Both the position numbers and the translations under genes were made by a program. A stretch of DNA of 64,000 nt from Nocardioides salarius (GTDB lineage: Bacteria > Actinomycetota > Actinomycetes > Propionibacteriales > Nocardioidaceae). The notes under the pieces were generated by a model. That model was not told where the DNA came from. It made no database searches and worked only from the letters and a program-made list of their open reading frames with translations. Position 1 is the stretch's first letter; the number at the start of each line of letters is the position of its first letter. The stretch lies in assembly GCF_016907435.1 (NCBI RefSeq), contig NZ_JAFBBZ010000001.1:1674001-1738000 (forward strand), read 5' to 3'. Below are positions 49,681-59,264 of this stretch, piece after piece.

Positions 49681-51036
49681 ATGGACACCCACGACGTGGT
49701 GGTGGTCGGCGCCGGCCTGGCCGGTCTCTCCGCGGCCCGGGCCCTCACCAAGGCCGGTCGCTCGGTGGTGGTGCTCGAGGCGCGCGAGCGCGTCGGCGGC
49801 CGCACCGAGGGCGCGCACCTGTCCGACGGCCAGTGGGTCGAGCTCGGCGGACAGTGGATCGGGCCCACGCAGGACCGCATGTACGAGCTCGTCCACGAGC
49901 ACGGCCTGCGCACCGTGGCGACGTACGACGACGGCGAGATGCTCTTCTCCCTCGGCGGACGCACCCGGCGGATGAGCAGCGCCAAGGGCGCCGTGCCGCG
50001 ACTGAACCCGGTCGCCCTCGCCGACCTCGCCCAGGGCGTGGCCCGCTTCGGCCGGATCGCCCGGCGCGTCGACACCGAGCACCCGTGGCTGACCCCCGAC
50101 GCCGGGCGACTGGACGCCCAGACGCTGCACACCTGGGTGAGCCGCCACCTGCGGACCGCCGCCGGGCGCGCCTACTTCGACCTCTTCGCCGAGGCCGTCC
50201 TCGCGACGGGGTCCGGCGACGTGTCGCTGCTGCACACGCTCTTCTACACCCGCTCCGGGCAGGACCTGGACACGCTGATGGCCACCGGGGCCGGCGCCCA
50301 GCAGGACCGCGTCGAGGGTGGCTCGGTGCTGCTGAGCGAGCGGATGGCCGAGCCGCTCGACGTGCGCCTGGGCCAGGTGGTGGGCCAGGTCGAGCAGGAC
50401 GACCGGGGGATCACCGTCGGCACCCGTGACGGCCGACGCTGGCGGGCGCGACGCGCGGTCGTGGCCCTGCCGCCCACCCTGGCCGGCCGGCTCGTGCACC
50501 GGCCGATCCTGCCCGCCCTGCGCGACCAGCTGACCCAGCGCACCCCGGCCGGCAGCGTCATCAAGGTCTACGCCGTCTACCCCACGCCGTTCTGGCGCGA
50601 GGAGGGGCTCAACGGCCAGGTGGCCTCCGACCGGGGCCCGGTGAAGGTGGTCTTCGACAACTCACCGCCCGGGTATCCGCGCGGCATCCTGCTCTGCTTC
50701 CTGGAGGGCCCCGCGGCTCGGGAGTGGTCGGGCCGCGACGCGGCCGAGCGGCGGCAGGCCGTCGTGGACTGCCTGGTCGGCTACTTCGGCCCGCGCGCCG
50801 CCGAGCCCGTCGAGTACCTCGAGCGCGACTGGTCGACCGAGGAGTTCACCCGCGGCTGCTACGGCGCGCACTTCACCCCGGGCACCTGGACCGGCTTCGG
50901 CAGCGCGCTGCGTGAGCCCGTGGGCCGCGTGCACTGGGCCGGCACCGAGTGCTCTCCGGTCTGGAACGGCTACATGGAGGGCGCGGTCCGCTCCGGTGAG
51001 GCCACCGCCGCCGAGGTGCACTCCCGGCTGGGGTGA
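49681..51036 (+). CDS. Flavin-containing amine oxidase family protein
   Basis: A 451-residue FAD enzyme. The dinucleotide motif is VVVVGAGLAGLSAARAL (about 6-22), followed by EARERVGGRTEG. The C-terminal FAD contact is VHWAGTECSPVWNGYMEGAV and onwards, as in monoamine oxidases and putrescine oxidases. TPAGSVIKVYAVYPTPFW corresponds to the substrate-domain strand of MAO-type enzymes. The ATG at 49681 follows GAGGAGGTGG. Oxidation of a primary or secondary amine is the expected reaction. It is the second gene after a lysR, with the small LEH-like gene next. Confidence 0.85.
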   Translation: MDTHDVVVVGAGLAGLSAARALTKAGRSVVVLEARERVGGRTEGAHLSDGQWVELGGQWIGPTQDRMYELVHEHGLRTVATYDDGEMLFSLGGRTRRMSSAKGAVPRLNPVALADLAQGVARFGRIARRVDTEHPWLTPDAGRLDAQTLHTWVSRHLRTAAGRAYFDLFAEAVLATGSGDVSLLHTLFYTRSGQDLDTLMATGAGAQQDRVEGGSVLLSERMAEPLDVRLGQVVGQVEQDDRGITVGTRDGRRWRARRAVVALPPTLAGRLVHRPILPALRDQLTQRTPAGSVIKVYAVYPTPFWREEGLNGQVASDRGPVKVVFDNSPPGYPRGILLCFLEGPAAREWSGRDAAERRQAVVDCLVGYFGPRAAEPVEYLERDWSTEEFTRGCYGAHFTPGTWTGFGSALREPVGRVHWAGTECSPVWNGYMEGAVRSGEATAAEVHSRLG

Positions 51037-51066
51037 GCGCGTGCCGTGTGTCCCTAGGCTGGCGCC

Positions 51067-51465
51067 ATGACCGAGCCCCGTGACGTCGTCCGCGCCTTCC
51101 TCGAGCACCTGAGCGCCGGGGACACCACCCGGGCGAACGCGCTGCTGGCCCCCGACGTCGAGTGGCGCAACACCCGGCTGCCCACCGTGCGGGGCGCCAA
51201 GGTCGCCGAGGCCCTCGACATGCTCACCGCGCGCGGCGTCGGCGTGCGCGTCGAGCTGCACCACGTCGGCGCCGACGGGTCCACCGTGCTCACCGACCGC
51301 CACGACACCCTGACCTGGAAGGCCTACGGCAGCCGGTTCCACGTCGACGGCACCTTCGAGGTGCGCGACGGGCTGATCACGCTGTGGGACGACCGGTTCA
51401 GCTGGGGCGAGGCCTCGGTCGCCTCCGTGGCGGGGCTGCTGCGGCTGCTGCGCTCCGGTCGCTGA
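51067..51465 (+). CDS. Limonene-1,2-epoxide hydrolase-like (SnoaL fold) protein
   Basis: A 132-residue NTF2/SnoaL-fold protein. VVRAFLEHLSAGDTTRANALLAPDVEW is the typical helix-turn-strand start (residues 7-33, two pieces). TVLTDRHDTLTW and FEVRDGLITLWDDRF carry the Asp-Arg and Asp residues that form the catalytic triad in limonene epoxide hydrolase. This makes epoxide hydrolysis plausible, although many LEH-fold proteins have other roles. It is 30 bases after the amine oxidase gene and convergent with the exported hydrolase gene. Confidence 0.72.
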   Translation: MTEPRDVVRAFLEHLSAGDTTRANALLAPDVEWRNTRLPTVRGAKVAEALDMLTARGVGVRVELHHVGADGSTVLTDRHDTLTWKAYGSRFHVDGTFEVRDGLITLWDDRFSWGEASVASVAGLLRLLRSGR

Positions 51466-51474
51466 GCGCCTGCC

Positions 51475-53064
51475 TCAGCAGGTGGTGCCGTCGTCGGGGA
51501 CGGTGCCCTCGATGAGGAACCCCTCGATCGCCTCGTCGACGCAGGCGTTGCCCGAGTTGTAGGCCGTGTGGCCGTCGCCCTCGCGGGTCAGCAGCACGCC
51601 GGGCTCGAGCTGGTCGGCCAGCGCCTCGGCCCACTCGTACGGCGTCGCCGGGTCACGGGTGGTGCCCACCACCAGGATCGGCGCCGCACCGTCGGCGGTG
51701 ATCTCGTCGAGGCGGGTGGAGGGGTCGGGCTCGACCTCGAGGCCGCGGCAGCCGACCAGGCTCCAGGCGAACACCTCGCCGAGGGTCGGCGAGGCCTCGA
51801 GGAAGTCGGGCACCTGCGCCGGGATCTCCTCGACCGGGGTCGAGGACGGGTCGTCGAGGCAGTTGATCGCGTAGATCGCCTCGGAGGAGTTGTCGGTGTA
51901 GCTGCCGCTGGGGGTGCGCGAGGCGTAGGTGTCGGCGAGCAGCATCAGGGTGGTCCCGTCGCCCGCGAAGGCGGCCTCGAGGGCCTGGCTCAGCAGGAAC
52001 CAGTAGTCGCTGACGTAGAGCGGCGTGATGATGCCGTAGAAGGCGCTGCCGACGGTCAGCTCGCGCTCGCCCGGGGCGGGGATCGGCTCACGGTCGACCT
52101 CCTCGAGAAAGGCGACGATGCGGTCCAGGCCCTCCTGCACGGTCCCGCCGAGGAAGCAGGCGCCGGCCTCGACGCAGTCGGCGACGTAGGCGCGCAGCGC
52201 CCGCTCGAAGCCCGCCGCCTGACCCAGGTTGAGCTCGCGGCTGGTGAGGCTGACGTCGACGGCGCCGTCGAGCACCAGCCGGTCGGCCCGGTCGGGGAAG
52301 AGCTCGGCGTAGGTGGCACCCAGCTTGGTGCCGTAGGAGGCGCCCAGGTAGGTCAGGCCGCTCTCGCCCAGCGCAGCGCGCAGCACGTCCATGTCCTTGG
52401 CGGCCTCGACGGTGCTGACGTGGGCGGCCAGGTCGCCGGAGCGCTCGACGCACCCGTCGAAGAAGGCCTCGAGGCCGGCGACCAGCGCCTCGACCTCGGC
52501 CGGCTCGTCGGGCGAGGGGTCGGCTGCCAGGAAGTCGGTCAGCTGGTCGTCGGAGAGGCAGTCGACCGGCGCGGAGCCGCCCGTGCCGCGGGGGTCGAAG
52601 CCGACGATGTCGTAGCGGGCCAGCAGCGGCGCGCGGAAGACCGCGTCGCCGGCGGCGGCGTACGACGTGCCGGGGGCGCCGGGTCCGCCGGGGTTGACCA
52701 CCAGCGAGCCGAGCCGCTGCCCGGGCTCGCCCGCCGGCACCCGCAGCACCGCGATCTCGATCGTCTCGCCGCCGGGGTCGGTGTAGTCGAGCGGCACCTG
52801 GAGACGGGCGCACTCGTGGTCGGCGTCGCTCTCGCACGCCTGCCAGTCGAGGGACTGGTCGTAGAACGGCGCCAGGGCGGGGTCGGGCGGCTCGGTGGCG
52901 TCGCCGGAGGGGGTGGTGATCGGCGCCGGACCGGTGCGCGGCTGCTGCGGCGTCTCGTCGCCGCCGAGCAGGCCGCCCAGCACCAGGGCCAGGGCCAGGC
53001 CGAGGGCGCTGAGGACCATCGCCAGGACGACCACGATCGCCACGACCTGCTTGACCGACCTCAA
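51475..53064 (-). CDS. Exported alpha/beta hydrolase with TAP-like C-terminal domain
   Basis: A 529-residue secreted or membrane-tethered hydrolase. The N-terminal hydrophobic segment (VVAIVVVLAMVLSALGLAL and on, about 6-33) is followed by a Pro/Thr-rich linker. Catalytic elements: oxyanion NPGGPGAPG, nucleophile YLGASYGTKLG, Asp in VGTTRDPATPYEW and His in EGDGHTAYNSG. The TAP-like C-terminus and the family (SlpD/SlpE, tripeptidyl aminopeptidases of Streptomyces) suggest an extracellular peptidase. It starts next to holB (four-base overlap with its stop), although they are functionally unrelated. Confidence 0.85.
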   Translation of the reverse strand: MRSVKQVVAIVVVLAMVLSALGLALALVLGGLLGGDETPQQPRTGPAPITTPSGDATEPPDPALAPFYDQSLDWQACESDADHECARLQVPLDYTDPGGETIEIAVLRVPAGEPGQRLGSLVVNPGGPGAPGTSYAAAGDAVFRAPLLARYDIVGFDPRGTGGSAPVDCLSDDQLTDFLAADPSPDEPAEVEALVAGLEAFFDGCVERSGDLAAHVSTVEAAKDMDVLRAALGESGLTYLGASYGTKLGATYAELFPDRADRLVLDGAVDVSLTSRELNLGQAAGFERALRAYVADCVEAGACFLGGTVQEGLDRIVAFLEEVDREPIPAPGERELTVGSAFYGIITPLYVSDYWFLLSQALEAAFAGDGTTLMLLADTYASRTPSGSYTDNSSEAIYAINCLDDPSSTPVEEIPAQVPDFLEASPTLGEVFAWSLVGCRGLEVEPDPSTRLDEITADGAAPILVVGTTRDPATPYEWAEALADQLEPGVLLTREGDGHTAYNSGNACVDEAIEGFLIEGTVPDDGTTC

Positions 53065-54248
53065 CGACCGCTCCCCTCGGGCACCATCAGGGCGACCATC
53101 ATGGCCTCCAGCGCCAAGGCCGGCTGCACGTTGAACTCCAGCATCTGCTCACGGGCCTCGAAGACCGCGTCGATGCGGCGCAGGTTGAGCTCGGGGCTCG
53201 AGGTGCGCACGACCTCCTCGACGTCGGGGCGGATCTCCTCGTTGACCAGCGCGCCCGCGGCACCGACCGCGATCGCGATCGCGTCGCGGTAGACCGAGAC
53301 CAGGTCCATCAGGCTGCGGTCGACGACGTCGAGGACGCGCCGCTTGGCCCGGGTCTTCTGGCCCTTCTCCAGCGCGGAGAGGGCTGGTGCGTACTCGCGC
53401 GGGCGGCGCCCCCGCTCGACCACGCCGTAGGAGGCGTCGAGGTCGACCTTCTCGCGGGCGTCGAGGTCGGTGGTGATCGCCTCGGCCTCCTCCTTGGCGA
53501 CCTCGACGAGGTTGGCGGCCGCCTGCATGCAGGCCCCCAGCGTGGTCAGCTTGGCGGGGTAGAGCACCACCTCGCGCCGCCGGTTGCGGGTCGCCTCGTC
53601 GGTGGCCAGCGCCCGGGCCCGGCCGATGTGGCCCTGGCTCGCGCGGGCGGCGTACGACGCGAGCGCGTCGGGCACGCCGAGGGTGCGGGAGAGGAAGGCG
53701 GCCACGTCGGGCGAGGTCGGGGTGGTCAGCGTGACCAGCCGGCAGCGGCTCACCACGGTGGGCAGCACGTCCTCGAGGGTGGGGGCGCAGAGCATCCACA
53801 CGGTGCGCTCGCCGGGCTCCTCGATCGCCTTGAGCAGCGCGTTCCAGGCCCGCTCCGTGAGCCGGTCGGCGTCCTCGATGATCAGGATCTGGCGGCCCGG
53901 CCCCACCGGTGACAGGGACGCCTTGCGCACCAGGTCGCGCACCTCCTCGACGCCGATGGAGAGCTTCTCGGTGCGCACCAGGGCGACGTCGGCGTGGCTG
54001 CCGACCAGCGCGGTGTGGCAGCCGTGGCAGTGCCCGCAGCCGGCCCGCTCGGGGGCGTTCTCGCACTGCAGCGCGGCGGCGAACGCGATCGCGGCGTTGG
54101 AGCGGCCCGAGCCCGGTGGGCCGGTGAAGAGCCAGGCGTGGCTCATGCCGTGGCCCGACGCGGCCGAGCGCAGCGCCTTGATCGCCGGGCGCTGGCCGAC
54201 CAGGCGCTCCCAGACGGTCGAGGTCACCTCGTGGGTGGGCGCACTCAC
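53061..54248 (-). CDS. holB: DNA polymerase III delta-prime subunit
   Basis: A 395-residue clamp-loader subunit. The P-loop is GPPGSGRSN, with Arg in place of the usual Lys, as in other ATPase-inactive delta-prime proteins. The zinc module is CENAPERAGCGHCHGC, and ILIIEDADRLTERAWNALLK and PTVVSRCRLV are the conserved clamp-loader motifs. It loads the beta clamp with the gamma/tau subunits. The GTG start overlaps the tmk stop by four bases, so tmk and holB are one operon, as in most actinobacteria. Confidence 0.93.
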   Translation of the reverse strand: MSAPTHEVTSTVWERLVGQRPAIKALRSAASGHGMSHAWLFTGPPGSGRSNAAIAFAAALQCENAPERAGCGHCHGCHTALVGSHADVALVRTEKLSIGVEEVRDLVRKASLSPVGPGRQILIIEDADRLTERAWNALLKAIEEPGERTVWMLCAPTLEDVLPTVVSRCRLVTLTTPTSPDVAAFLSRTLGVPDALASYAARASQGHIGRARALATDEATRNRRREVVLYPAKLTTLGACMQAAANLVEVAKEEAEAITTDLDAREKVDLDASYGVVERGRRPREYAPALSALEKGQKTRAKRRVLDVVDRSLMDLVSVYRDAIAIAVGAAGALVNEEIRPDVEEVVRTSSPELNLRRIDAVFEAREQMLEFNVQPALALEAMMVALMVPEGSGR

Positions 54249-54919
54249 GGCGCCACCTGCTCGGGCTGCTGGGGGCCGGTCAGCGCCTGCAGCAGCGGGA
54301 CGAGCCTGGCCTGCACGGCGGCCGCGACCTCCTCGACCGGGGCGCGGGCGTCGAGCACCAGGTAGTGCCCGGGGTCGGCGGCGGCCATCGCGACGAACGA
54401 CTCGCGCACCCGCTGGTGGAACTCCAGCGACTCGCCCTCGATGCGGTCGCGGCTCTCGAAGCGGCCCAGGCCCGCGGCGGGCTCGAGGTCGAGGACCACC
54501 GTCAGGTGCGGGCGCAGGTCCTGGGTCGCCCAGCGGGCCACCTGCTCGACCTCGGAGACCGGCAGGCTGCGCCCGGCGCCCTGGTAGGCCAGCGTGGAGT
54601 CGACGTAGCGGTCGGTGACGACGACCTCGCCGCGCTCGAGGGCGGGCAGCACCAGCGTCTCGACGTGCTCGGCCTTGTCGGCGGCGTAGAGCAGCGCCTC
54701 GGTGCGGTCGGCCAGCGCCCCGGTCTCGGGGGAGAGCACGATCTCGCGCACCCGTCGGCCCACCGGGGTGTCCCCCGGCTCGAAGGTCAGGACGACGCGG
54801 TGGCCCTGCTCCTCCAGCCAGGTGCGCAGCAGGCGCGACTGGGTCGACTTGCCGGAGCCCTCGCCGCCCTCGAAGCACACGAAGACGCCGCGCTGGGTGT
54901 AGGTGCCGGGCGATGTCAC
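54245..54919 (-). CDS. tmk: Thymidylate kinase
   Basis: A 224-residue dTMP kinase. It has the P-loop CFEGGEGSGKSTQSRLL (about 12-28), the DR(Y/H) motif VVTDRYVDSTLAYQGAGR and the lid region RFESRDRIEGES. It makes dTDP for DNA synthesis. The GTG at 54919 begins the family-typical N-terminus (VTSPGTYTQRGVFV), whereas an in-frame extension upstream has no similarity. It is coupled to holB. Confidence 0.94.
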   Translation of the reverse strand: MTSPGTYTQRGVFVCFEGGEGSGKSTQSRLLRTWLEEQGHRVVLTFEPGDTPVGRRVREIVLSPETGALADRTEALLYAADKAEHVETLVLPALERGEVVVTDRYVDSTLAYQGAGRSLPVSEVEQVARWATQDLRPHLTVVLDLEPAAGLGRFESRDRIEGESLEFHQRVRESFVAMAAADPGHYLVLDARAPVEEVAAAVQARLVPLLQALTGPQQPEQVAP

Positions 54920-54989
54920 GGCCCCGAACCTACGTGGGGGCACCGACACCGGCCAGCACCGGTCCACAGCCGTCCCCTGCGACCGGGGC

Positions 54990-56066
54990 TCAGAAGGCGT
55001 AGCGGACCCGGCAGTAGGGCATCCGCTCGGCCAGCAGGTCGGTGAGCTGGTCGCGCCACCGCGCTTTCCAGGCGGCGCGGTAGCGCACGTTGGCCTGCCC
55101 CGAGTGGCTGGTCTTGGGCTCCTGGAGGTCCGGGCGCCACAGCAGCTCCTCGCCGCGCGGGTGCCAGCCGAGGTTGACCTCGTGCAGCGGCTCGTTGTGG
55201 GTCAGGAAGATGATCTCGCAGGCCAGCTGCGCCTTCGCCCGCTCCCCCAGCACGTCGTCGACCTGCTCGAACAGCTCGGCCCACTGGCCCAGCCACTGCT
55301 CGTGCACCACGACGGGGCTGAAGTTGAGGTGCACCTCGTAGCCGGCCTCGACGAAGTCGTCGACCGCCTTGATCCGCTCGGCGATGCGCGAGGTGCGCAG
55401 GTCGAGCCGGTGCGCCAGCGGCTCGGGCATCAACGAGAACCGTACCCGGGTGCCGCCGCGCGGGTCCCAGTCGAGCAGGTCGCGGTTGACCAGTTTGGTG
55501 GCGAAGCTGGCCTTGGCCCCGCGCAGGTCGCCGAAGAGGTCGACGAGGTCGCGCACGTTGTCGGAGACCAGCGCGTCGGCCGAGCAGTCGCCGTTCTCGC
55601 CCAGGTCGTAGACCCAGTCGACGGGGTCGCACTGGTTGGGCTCGGCCTTGGGCCCCTGCCGCGCGGCGTGGCGGGCCAGGTAGCCCGCGATCCTCTCGAT
55701 GTTGACGAAGACCGTGACTGGGTTGGCGAAGCCCTTGCGCCGCGGCACGTAGCAGTAGCTGCAGGCCATCGCACAGCCGTTGCCGGTCGACGGGGCGATG
55801 AAGTCGGCCGAGCGGCCGTTGGGCCGCGCCTGCAGGCTGCGCTTCTCCCCCAGCACCAGCACCTCGCGCTTGGTGCGCACCCACCGCTCCACCCCGCCGG
55901 GGTTGCCGTAGAGGCCCGGGATGTCCTGGTGGGAGGCCACCTCGACCCGCTCCGCATCGGGGAAGCGCTCCAGCACCTGCTGCGCGCGCGGCCACCGCTC
56001 GATGTCGGGCTCGTGGTAGATCCGGCGCACCTGGAGCAGGCGCTCGGCTGCGGTGGGCGGGGGCAC
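54990..56066 (-). CDS. splB: Spore photoproduct lyase-family radical SAM protein
   Basis: A 358-residue radical SAM enzyme. The 4Fe-4S motif is GCAMACSYCYV (C-x3-C-x2-C, about 98-105). The region DLGENGDCSADALVSD (about 153-168) carries a Cys where SPL of Bacillus has its H-atom-donating Cys141. Overall length and the C-terminal HNEPLHEVNLGW match the SPL family, which directly reverses the thymine dimer 5-thyminyl-5,6-dihydrothymine. No sporulation genes are in the window, so the role in a presumably non-sporulating actinobacterium is open. Confidence 0.82.
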   Translation of the reverse strand: MPPPTAAERLLQVRRIYHEPDIERWPRAQQVLERFPDAERVEVASHQDIPGLYGNPGGVERWVRTKREVLVLGEKRSLQARPNGRSADFIAPSTGNGCAMACSYCYVPRRKGFANPVTVFVNIERIAGYLARHAARQGPKAEPNQCDPVDWVYDLGENGDCSADALVSDNVRDLVDLFGDLRGAKASFATKLVNRDLLDWDPRGGTRVRFSLMPEPLAHRLDLRTSRIAERIKAVDDFVEAGYEVHLNFSPVVVHEQWLGQWAELFEQVDDVLGERAKAQLACEIIFLTHNEPLHEVNLGWHPRGEELLWRPDLQEPKTSHSGQANVRYRAAWKARWRDQLTDLLAERMPYCRVRYAF

Positions 56067-56165
56067 GGGCCCAGGCTAGGCAGGCCCACCGACGGCGCCC
56101 CGACGGCGTACGCCGCCCGGCCCGCGGTGGGCGAGCGGGCGGCGTACGACGGGTCCGGGTGAGCC

Positions 56166-56249
56166 GCGCTTGTCAGGGAAGTCCTGCGCTTGGTGGGTGT
56201 TGCAACCCCTGACAAGCGCAGGAGTCCCCGGCCGGCCGGGGACTCCTGC
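56166..56249. terminator. Overlapping hairpins between topA and splB
   Basis: A perfect 32-bp palindrome at 56218-56249 (16-bp arms) follows topA on the minus strand. Beyond it, 56207-56219 can pair either with 56166-56178 (13 bp) or, through 56213-56223, with 56182-56192 (11 bp). The stems share bases, so only some can form at once. The first is a convincing terminator. The others look like alternative structures. Confidence 0.7.
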
Positions 56250-56264
56250 AGGGGGCCGGAGGCC

Positions 56265-58994
56265 TCAGGACTTCTTGGCCGAGGCCTTCTTCGTAGTCTT
56301 CTTGGCGGCGGCCTTCTTGGTGGTGGCCTTCTTGGCCGCCGTCTTCTTGGCCGGGGCCTTCTTGGCGCCCTTCTTCGCGGCCTTCTTGGCCGGTCCGCGG
56401 GCGCGACGCTCCTCGAGCAGCTCGGCGGCGCGCTCGAGGGTGAGGTCCTCGACCGTGTCGTCCTTGCGCAGGGTGGCGTTGTACTCGCCGTCGGTGACGT
56501 ACTCGCCGAAGCGGCCCGACTTCACCACGACCGGCTGCCCGGAGACCGGGTCGTTGCCGAGCTCCTTGAGCGGCGGGGCCGCGGCGGCCCGCCCGCGCTG
56601 CTTGGGCTGGGAGTAGATCTTCAGGGCCTCCTCGAGGGTGACCGTGAAGAGCTGGTCCTCGCTGGTCAGCGAGCGCGAGTCGGTGCCCTTCTTCAGGTAC
56701 GGGCCGTAGCGGCCGTTCTGGGCGGTGATCTCGTCGCCGGTCTCGGGGTCCTCGCCGACCACGCGGGGCAGCGAGAGCAGCTTGACGGCGTCGTCGAGGG
56801 TGATCGTGTCGAGCGACATCGACTTGAAGAGCGAGCCGGTGCGGGGCTTGGCGCTCTTCTTGGCGTCCTCGGGCAGGTCCTCGGTGACGTAGGGGCCGAA
56901 GCGCCCGTTCTTGGCCACCACGCGCAGCCCGGTCTCGGGGTGCGCGCCGAGCTCGATCTCCTCGCCGGCGGGGTTGGCGAAGAGCTCCTTGGCCTTCTCG
57001 AGCGTCAGCTCGTCGGGCGGCAGGTCGTCGGGCACGTTGGCGCGCTTGCCGACCGGGTTGCCCTCGTCGTCGGGGCCCTCGAGGTAGGGGCCGTAGCGGC
57101 CCACCCGCAGGTTGACCCCCGAGTCGGGGCCGCCCACCGGGAAGGTGGCCAGCTCGCGGGCGTCGATGTCGCCGAGCTCGTCGACGAGCTTCTTGAGCCC
57201 GACGAGGTCGTCGTTGCCGTAGTAGAACTCGCCCAGCTCGGTGTTGCGCTGCTTGCGCCCGGCCGCGATCTCGTCGAGCACGTCCTCCATCTGGGCGGTG
57301 AACTCGTAGGAGATCTGGCGCGGGAAGTGCTCCTCGAGCAGCCGGATCACCGAGAACGCCAGCCAGGCCGGCACCAGGGCCGTGCCCTTCTTGTAGACGT
57401 AGCCGCGGTTGAGGATCGTGCCGATGATCGAGGCGTACGTCGAGGGGCGGCCGATCTCGCGCTCCTCGAGCTCCTTGATCAGCGTGGCCTCGGTGTAGCG
57501 CGCCGGCGGCTTGGTCTCGTGGCCGTTGGCGCTGATCGAGGCCGCCGAGACCGCGTCGCCCTGGGCGAGCTGCGGCAGCCGGGTCTCCTGGTCGTCGGAG
57601 GCCGCACCGTGGTCGGTGCCCTCGACGTAGGCCTTGAGGAAGCCGTGGAAGGTGATGACGCGACCGCTGGCCGAGAAGACGACGTCCTCGCCGCCCGAGG
57701 CGGCGCCGCCGAGGCGGATCGTGACCGACTGGCCGACGGCGTCCTTCATCTGCGAGGCGACGGTGCGCATCCAGATCAGCTCGTAGAGGCGGAACTGCTC
57801 GCCCTTGAGGCCGGTCTGGGCGGGGGTGCGGAACGACTCGCCGGCGGGCCGGATCGCCTCGTGCGCCTCCTGGGCGTTCTTGACCTTCGAGGCGTAGGTG
57901 CGCGGGGCGTCGGGCAGGTACTCCGCGCCGTACAGCTCCTGGACCTGGGCGCGCGCCGCGTTGACCGCGGTGCCCGACAGGGTCGTGGAGTCGGTACGCA
58001 TGTAGGTGATGAAGCCGTTCTCGTAGAGGCGCTGCGCGACCGACATGGTCACGCTGGCGCCCATGCCGAGCTTGCGGCTGGCCTCCTGCTGCAGCGTCGT
58101 GGTGCGGAACGGCGCGTAGGGCGAGCGGCGGTAGGGCTTGGACTCGACCGAGCGGACGTCGAAGGTGGTCTCCGACAGCCCGGCGACCAGCGCCTCGGCG
58201 CGGGTGCGGTCGAGGTGGACGACCTTGCCCTCGGCGGAGGACTTGAGCACGCCCTCGGAGGTGAAATCGGAGCCGCGGGCGACCCGGCGCTCGTCGACGG
58301 AGTAGACCTTCGCCGGGAACATCCTCTGCTCGTGCTTGGAGCCGGCGTCGAAGGTGCCCTCGAGGTCCCAGTAGGAGGCGATCTTGAAGGCCATCCGGTC
58401 GCGTTCCTTGTCGACGACCAGGCGGGTGGCCACCGACTGCACTCGCCCGGCCGACAGGCCCGACATGACCTTCTTCCACAGCACCGGGGAGACCTCGTAG
58501 CCGTAGAGGCGGTCGAGGATGCGGCGCGCCTCCTGGGCCTCGACGAGGTCGTCGTTGATGGTGCGCGGGTTGTCCACGGCGGCCTGGATCGCCGACTTGG
58601 TGATCTCGTGGAAGACCATCCGGTGCACGGGGATGTTCTTGGGCTTCAGCTCGTCGAGGAGGTGCCACGCGATGGCCTCGCCCTCGCGGTCCTCATCGGT
58701 GGCGAGGTAGAGCTCGTCGGCGTCCTTGAGCAGGCCCTTGAGCTTGGTGATGTGGCTCTTCTTGTCGCGCGGCACCACGTAGTAGGGCTCGAAGCCGTTG
58801 TCGACGTCGACGGCCAGGCGGCCCCACGGCTTGTCCTTGATCTTGGCCGGGGTGTCCGCGGCCGACTGCGGGAGGTCGCGGATGTGGCCGATGGAGGACT
58901 CGACGACGTAGCCCTGGCCGAGGTACCCGCCGATGGTGCGGGCCTTCGCCGGGGACTCGACGATCACCAACTTGTGTGCCACTGCGTGTGTCAT
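56265..58994 (-). CDS. topA: DNA topoisomerase I
   Basis: A 909-residue type IA topoisomerase. The TOPRIM domain carries VIVESPAKARTI and LATDEDREGEAIAWHLL, the active-site tyrosine is in FITYMRTDSTTL, and the C-terminal half contains repeated topo C-ter motifs (GRYGPYLE, GRFGPYVTED, GRYGPYLKKG, GRFGEYVTDG) in place of zinc fingers. The lysine/alanine-rich tail (KKAAKKGAKKAPAKK and on) is typical of actinobacterial TopA and helps processivity. The ATG at 58994 has AAGGA very close, so a GTG 12 bases downstream is a possible alternative. Confidence 0.96.
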   Translation of the reverse strand: MTHAVAHKLVIVESPAKARTIGGYLGQGYVVESSIGHIRDLPQSAADTPAKIKDKPWGRLAVDVDNGFEPYYVVPRDKKSHITKLKGLLKDADELYLATDEDREGEAIAWHLLDELKPKNIPVHRMVFHEITKSAIQAAVDNPRTINDDLVEAQEARRILDRLYGYEVSPVLWKKVMSGLSAGRVQSVATRLVVDKERDRMAFKIASYWDLEGTFDAGSKHEQRMFPAKVYSVDERRVARGSDFTSEGVLKSSAEGKVVHLDRTRAEALVAGLSETTFDVRSVESKPYRRSPYAPFRTTTLQQEASRKLGMGASVTMSVAQRLYENGFITYMRTDSTTLSGTAVNAARAQVQELYGAEYLPDAPRTYASKVKNAQEAHEAIRPAGESFRTPAQTGLKGEQFRLYELIWMRTVASQMKDAVGQSVTIRLGGAASGGEDVVFSASGRVITFHGFLKAYVEGTDHGAASDDQETRLPQLAQGDAVSAASISANGHETKPPARYTEATLIKELEEREIGRPSTYASIIGTILNRGYVYKKGTALVPAWLAFSVIRLLEEHFPRQISYEFTAQMEDVLDEIAAGRKQRNTELGEFYYGNDDLVGLKKLVDELGDIDARELATFPVGGPDSGVNLRVGRYGPYLEGPDDEGNPVGKRANVPDDLPPDELTLEKAKELFANPAGEEIELGAHPETGLRVVAKNGRFGPYVTEDLPEDAKKSAKPRTGSLFKSMSLDTITLDDAVKLLSLPRVVGEDPETGDEITAQNGRYGPYLKKGTDSRSLTSEDQLFTVTLEEALKIYSQPKQRGRAAAAPPLKELGNDPVSGQPVVVKSGRFGEYVTDGEYNATLRKDDTVEDLTLERAAELLEERRARGPAKKAAKKGAKKAPAKKTAAKKATTKKAAAKKTTKKASAKKS

Positions 58995-59264
58995 TCCTTC
59001 GAGAGGTGTGGGGAGGGACGGCGTTGCTCCGTGCGGTGCCCCGGGTGCTGGCCGAGGCACGACCCCCGAGGGTCCCGCCGGCCGTCACGGTAGCGCGTGC
59101 GGCGGCGTACGCCGCTGCTGCGGCGTGGCCGCGGACGCTTTGCGCAGGTCAGGGGCCTTGCCGGCACCTCGGGCCGCGGCGCCTGTGGAGGACCGGCTCG
59201 ACGCGGCCGGCGACGTGCCAGCCTCGTCCCCCCCACCTCCCGCCGCGACCTCCAGGAGTTCCCC

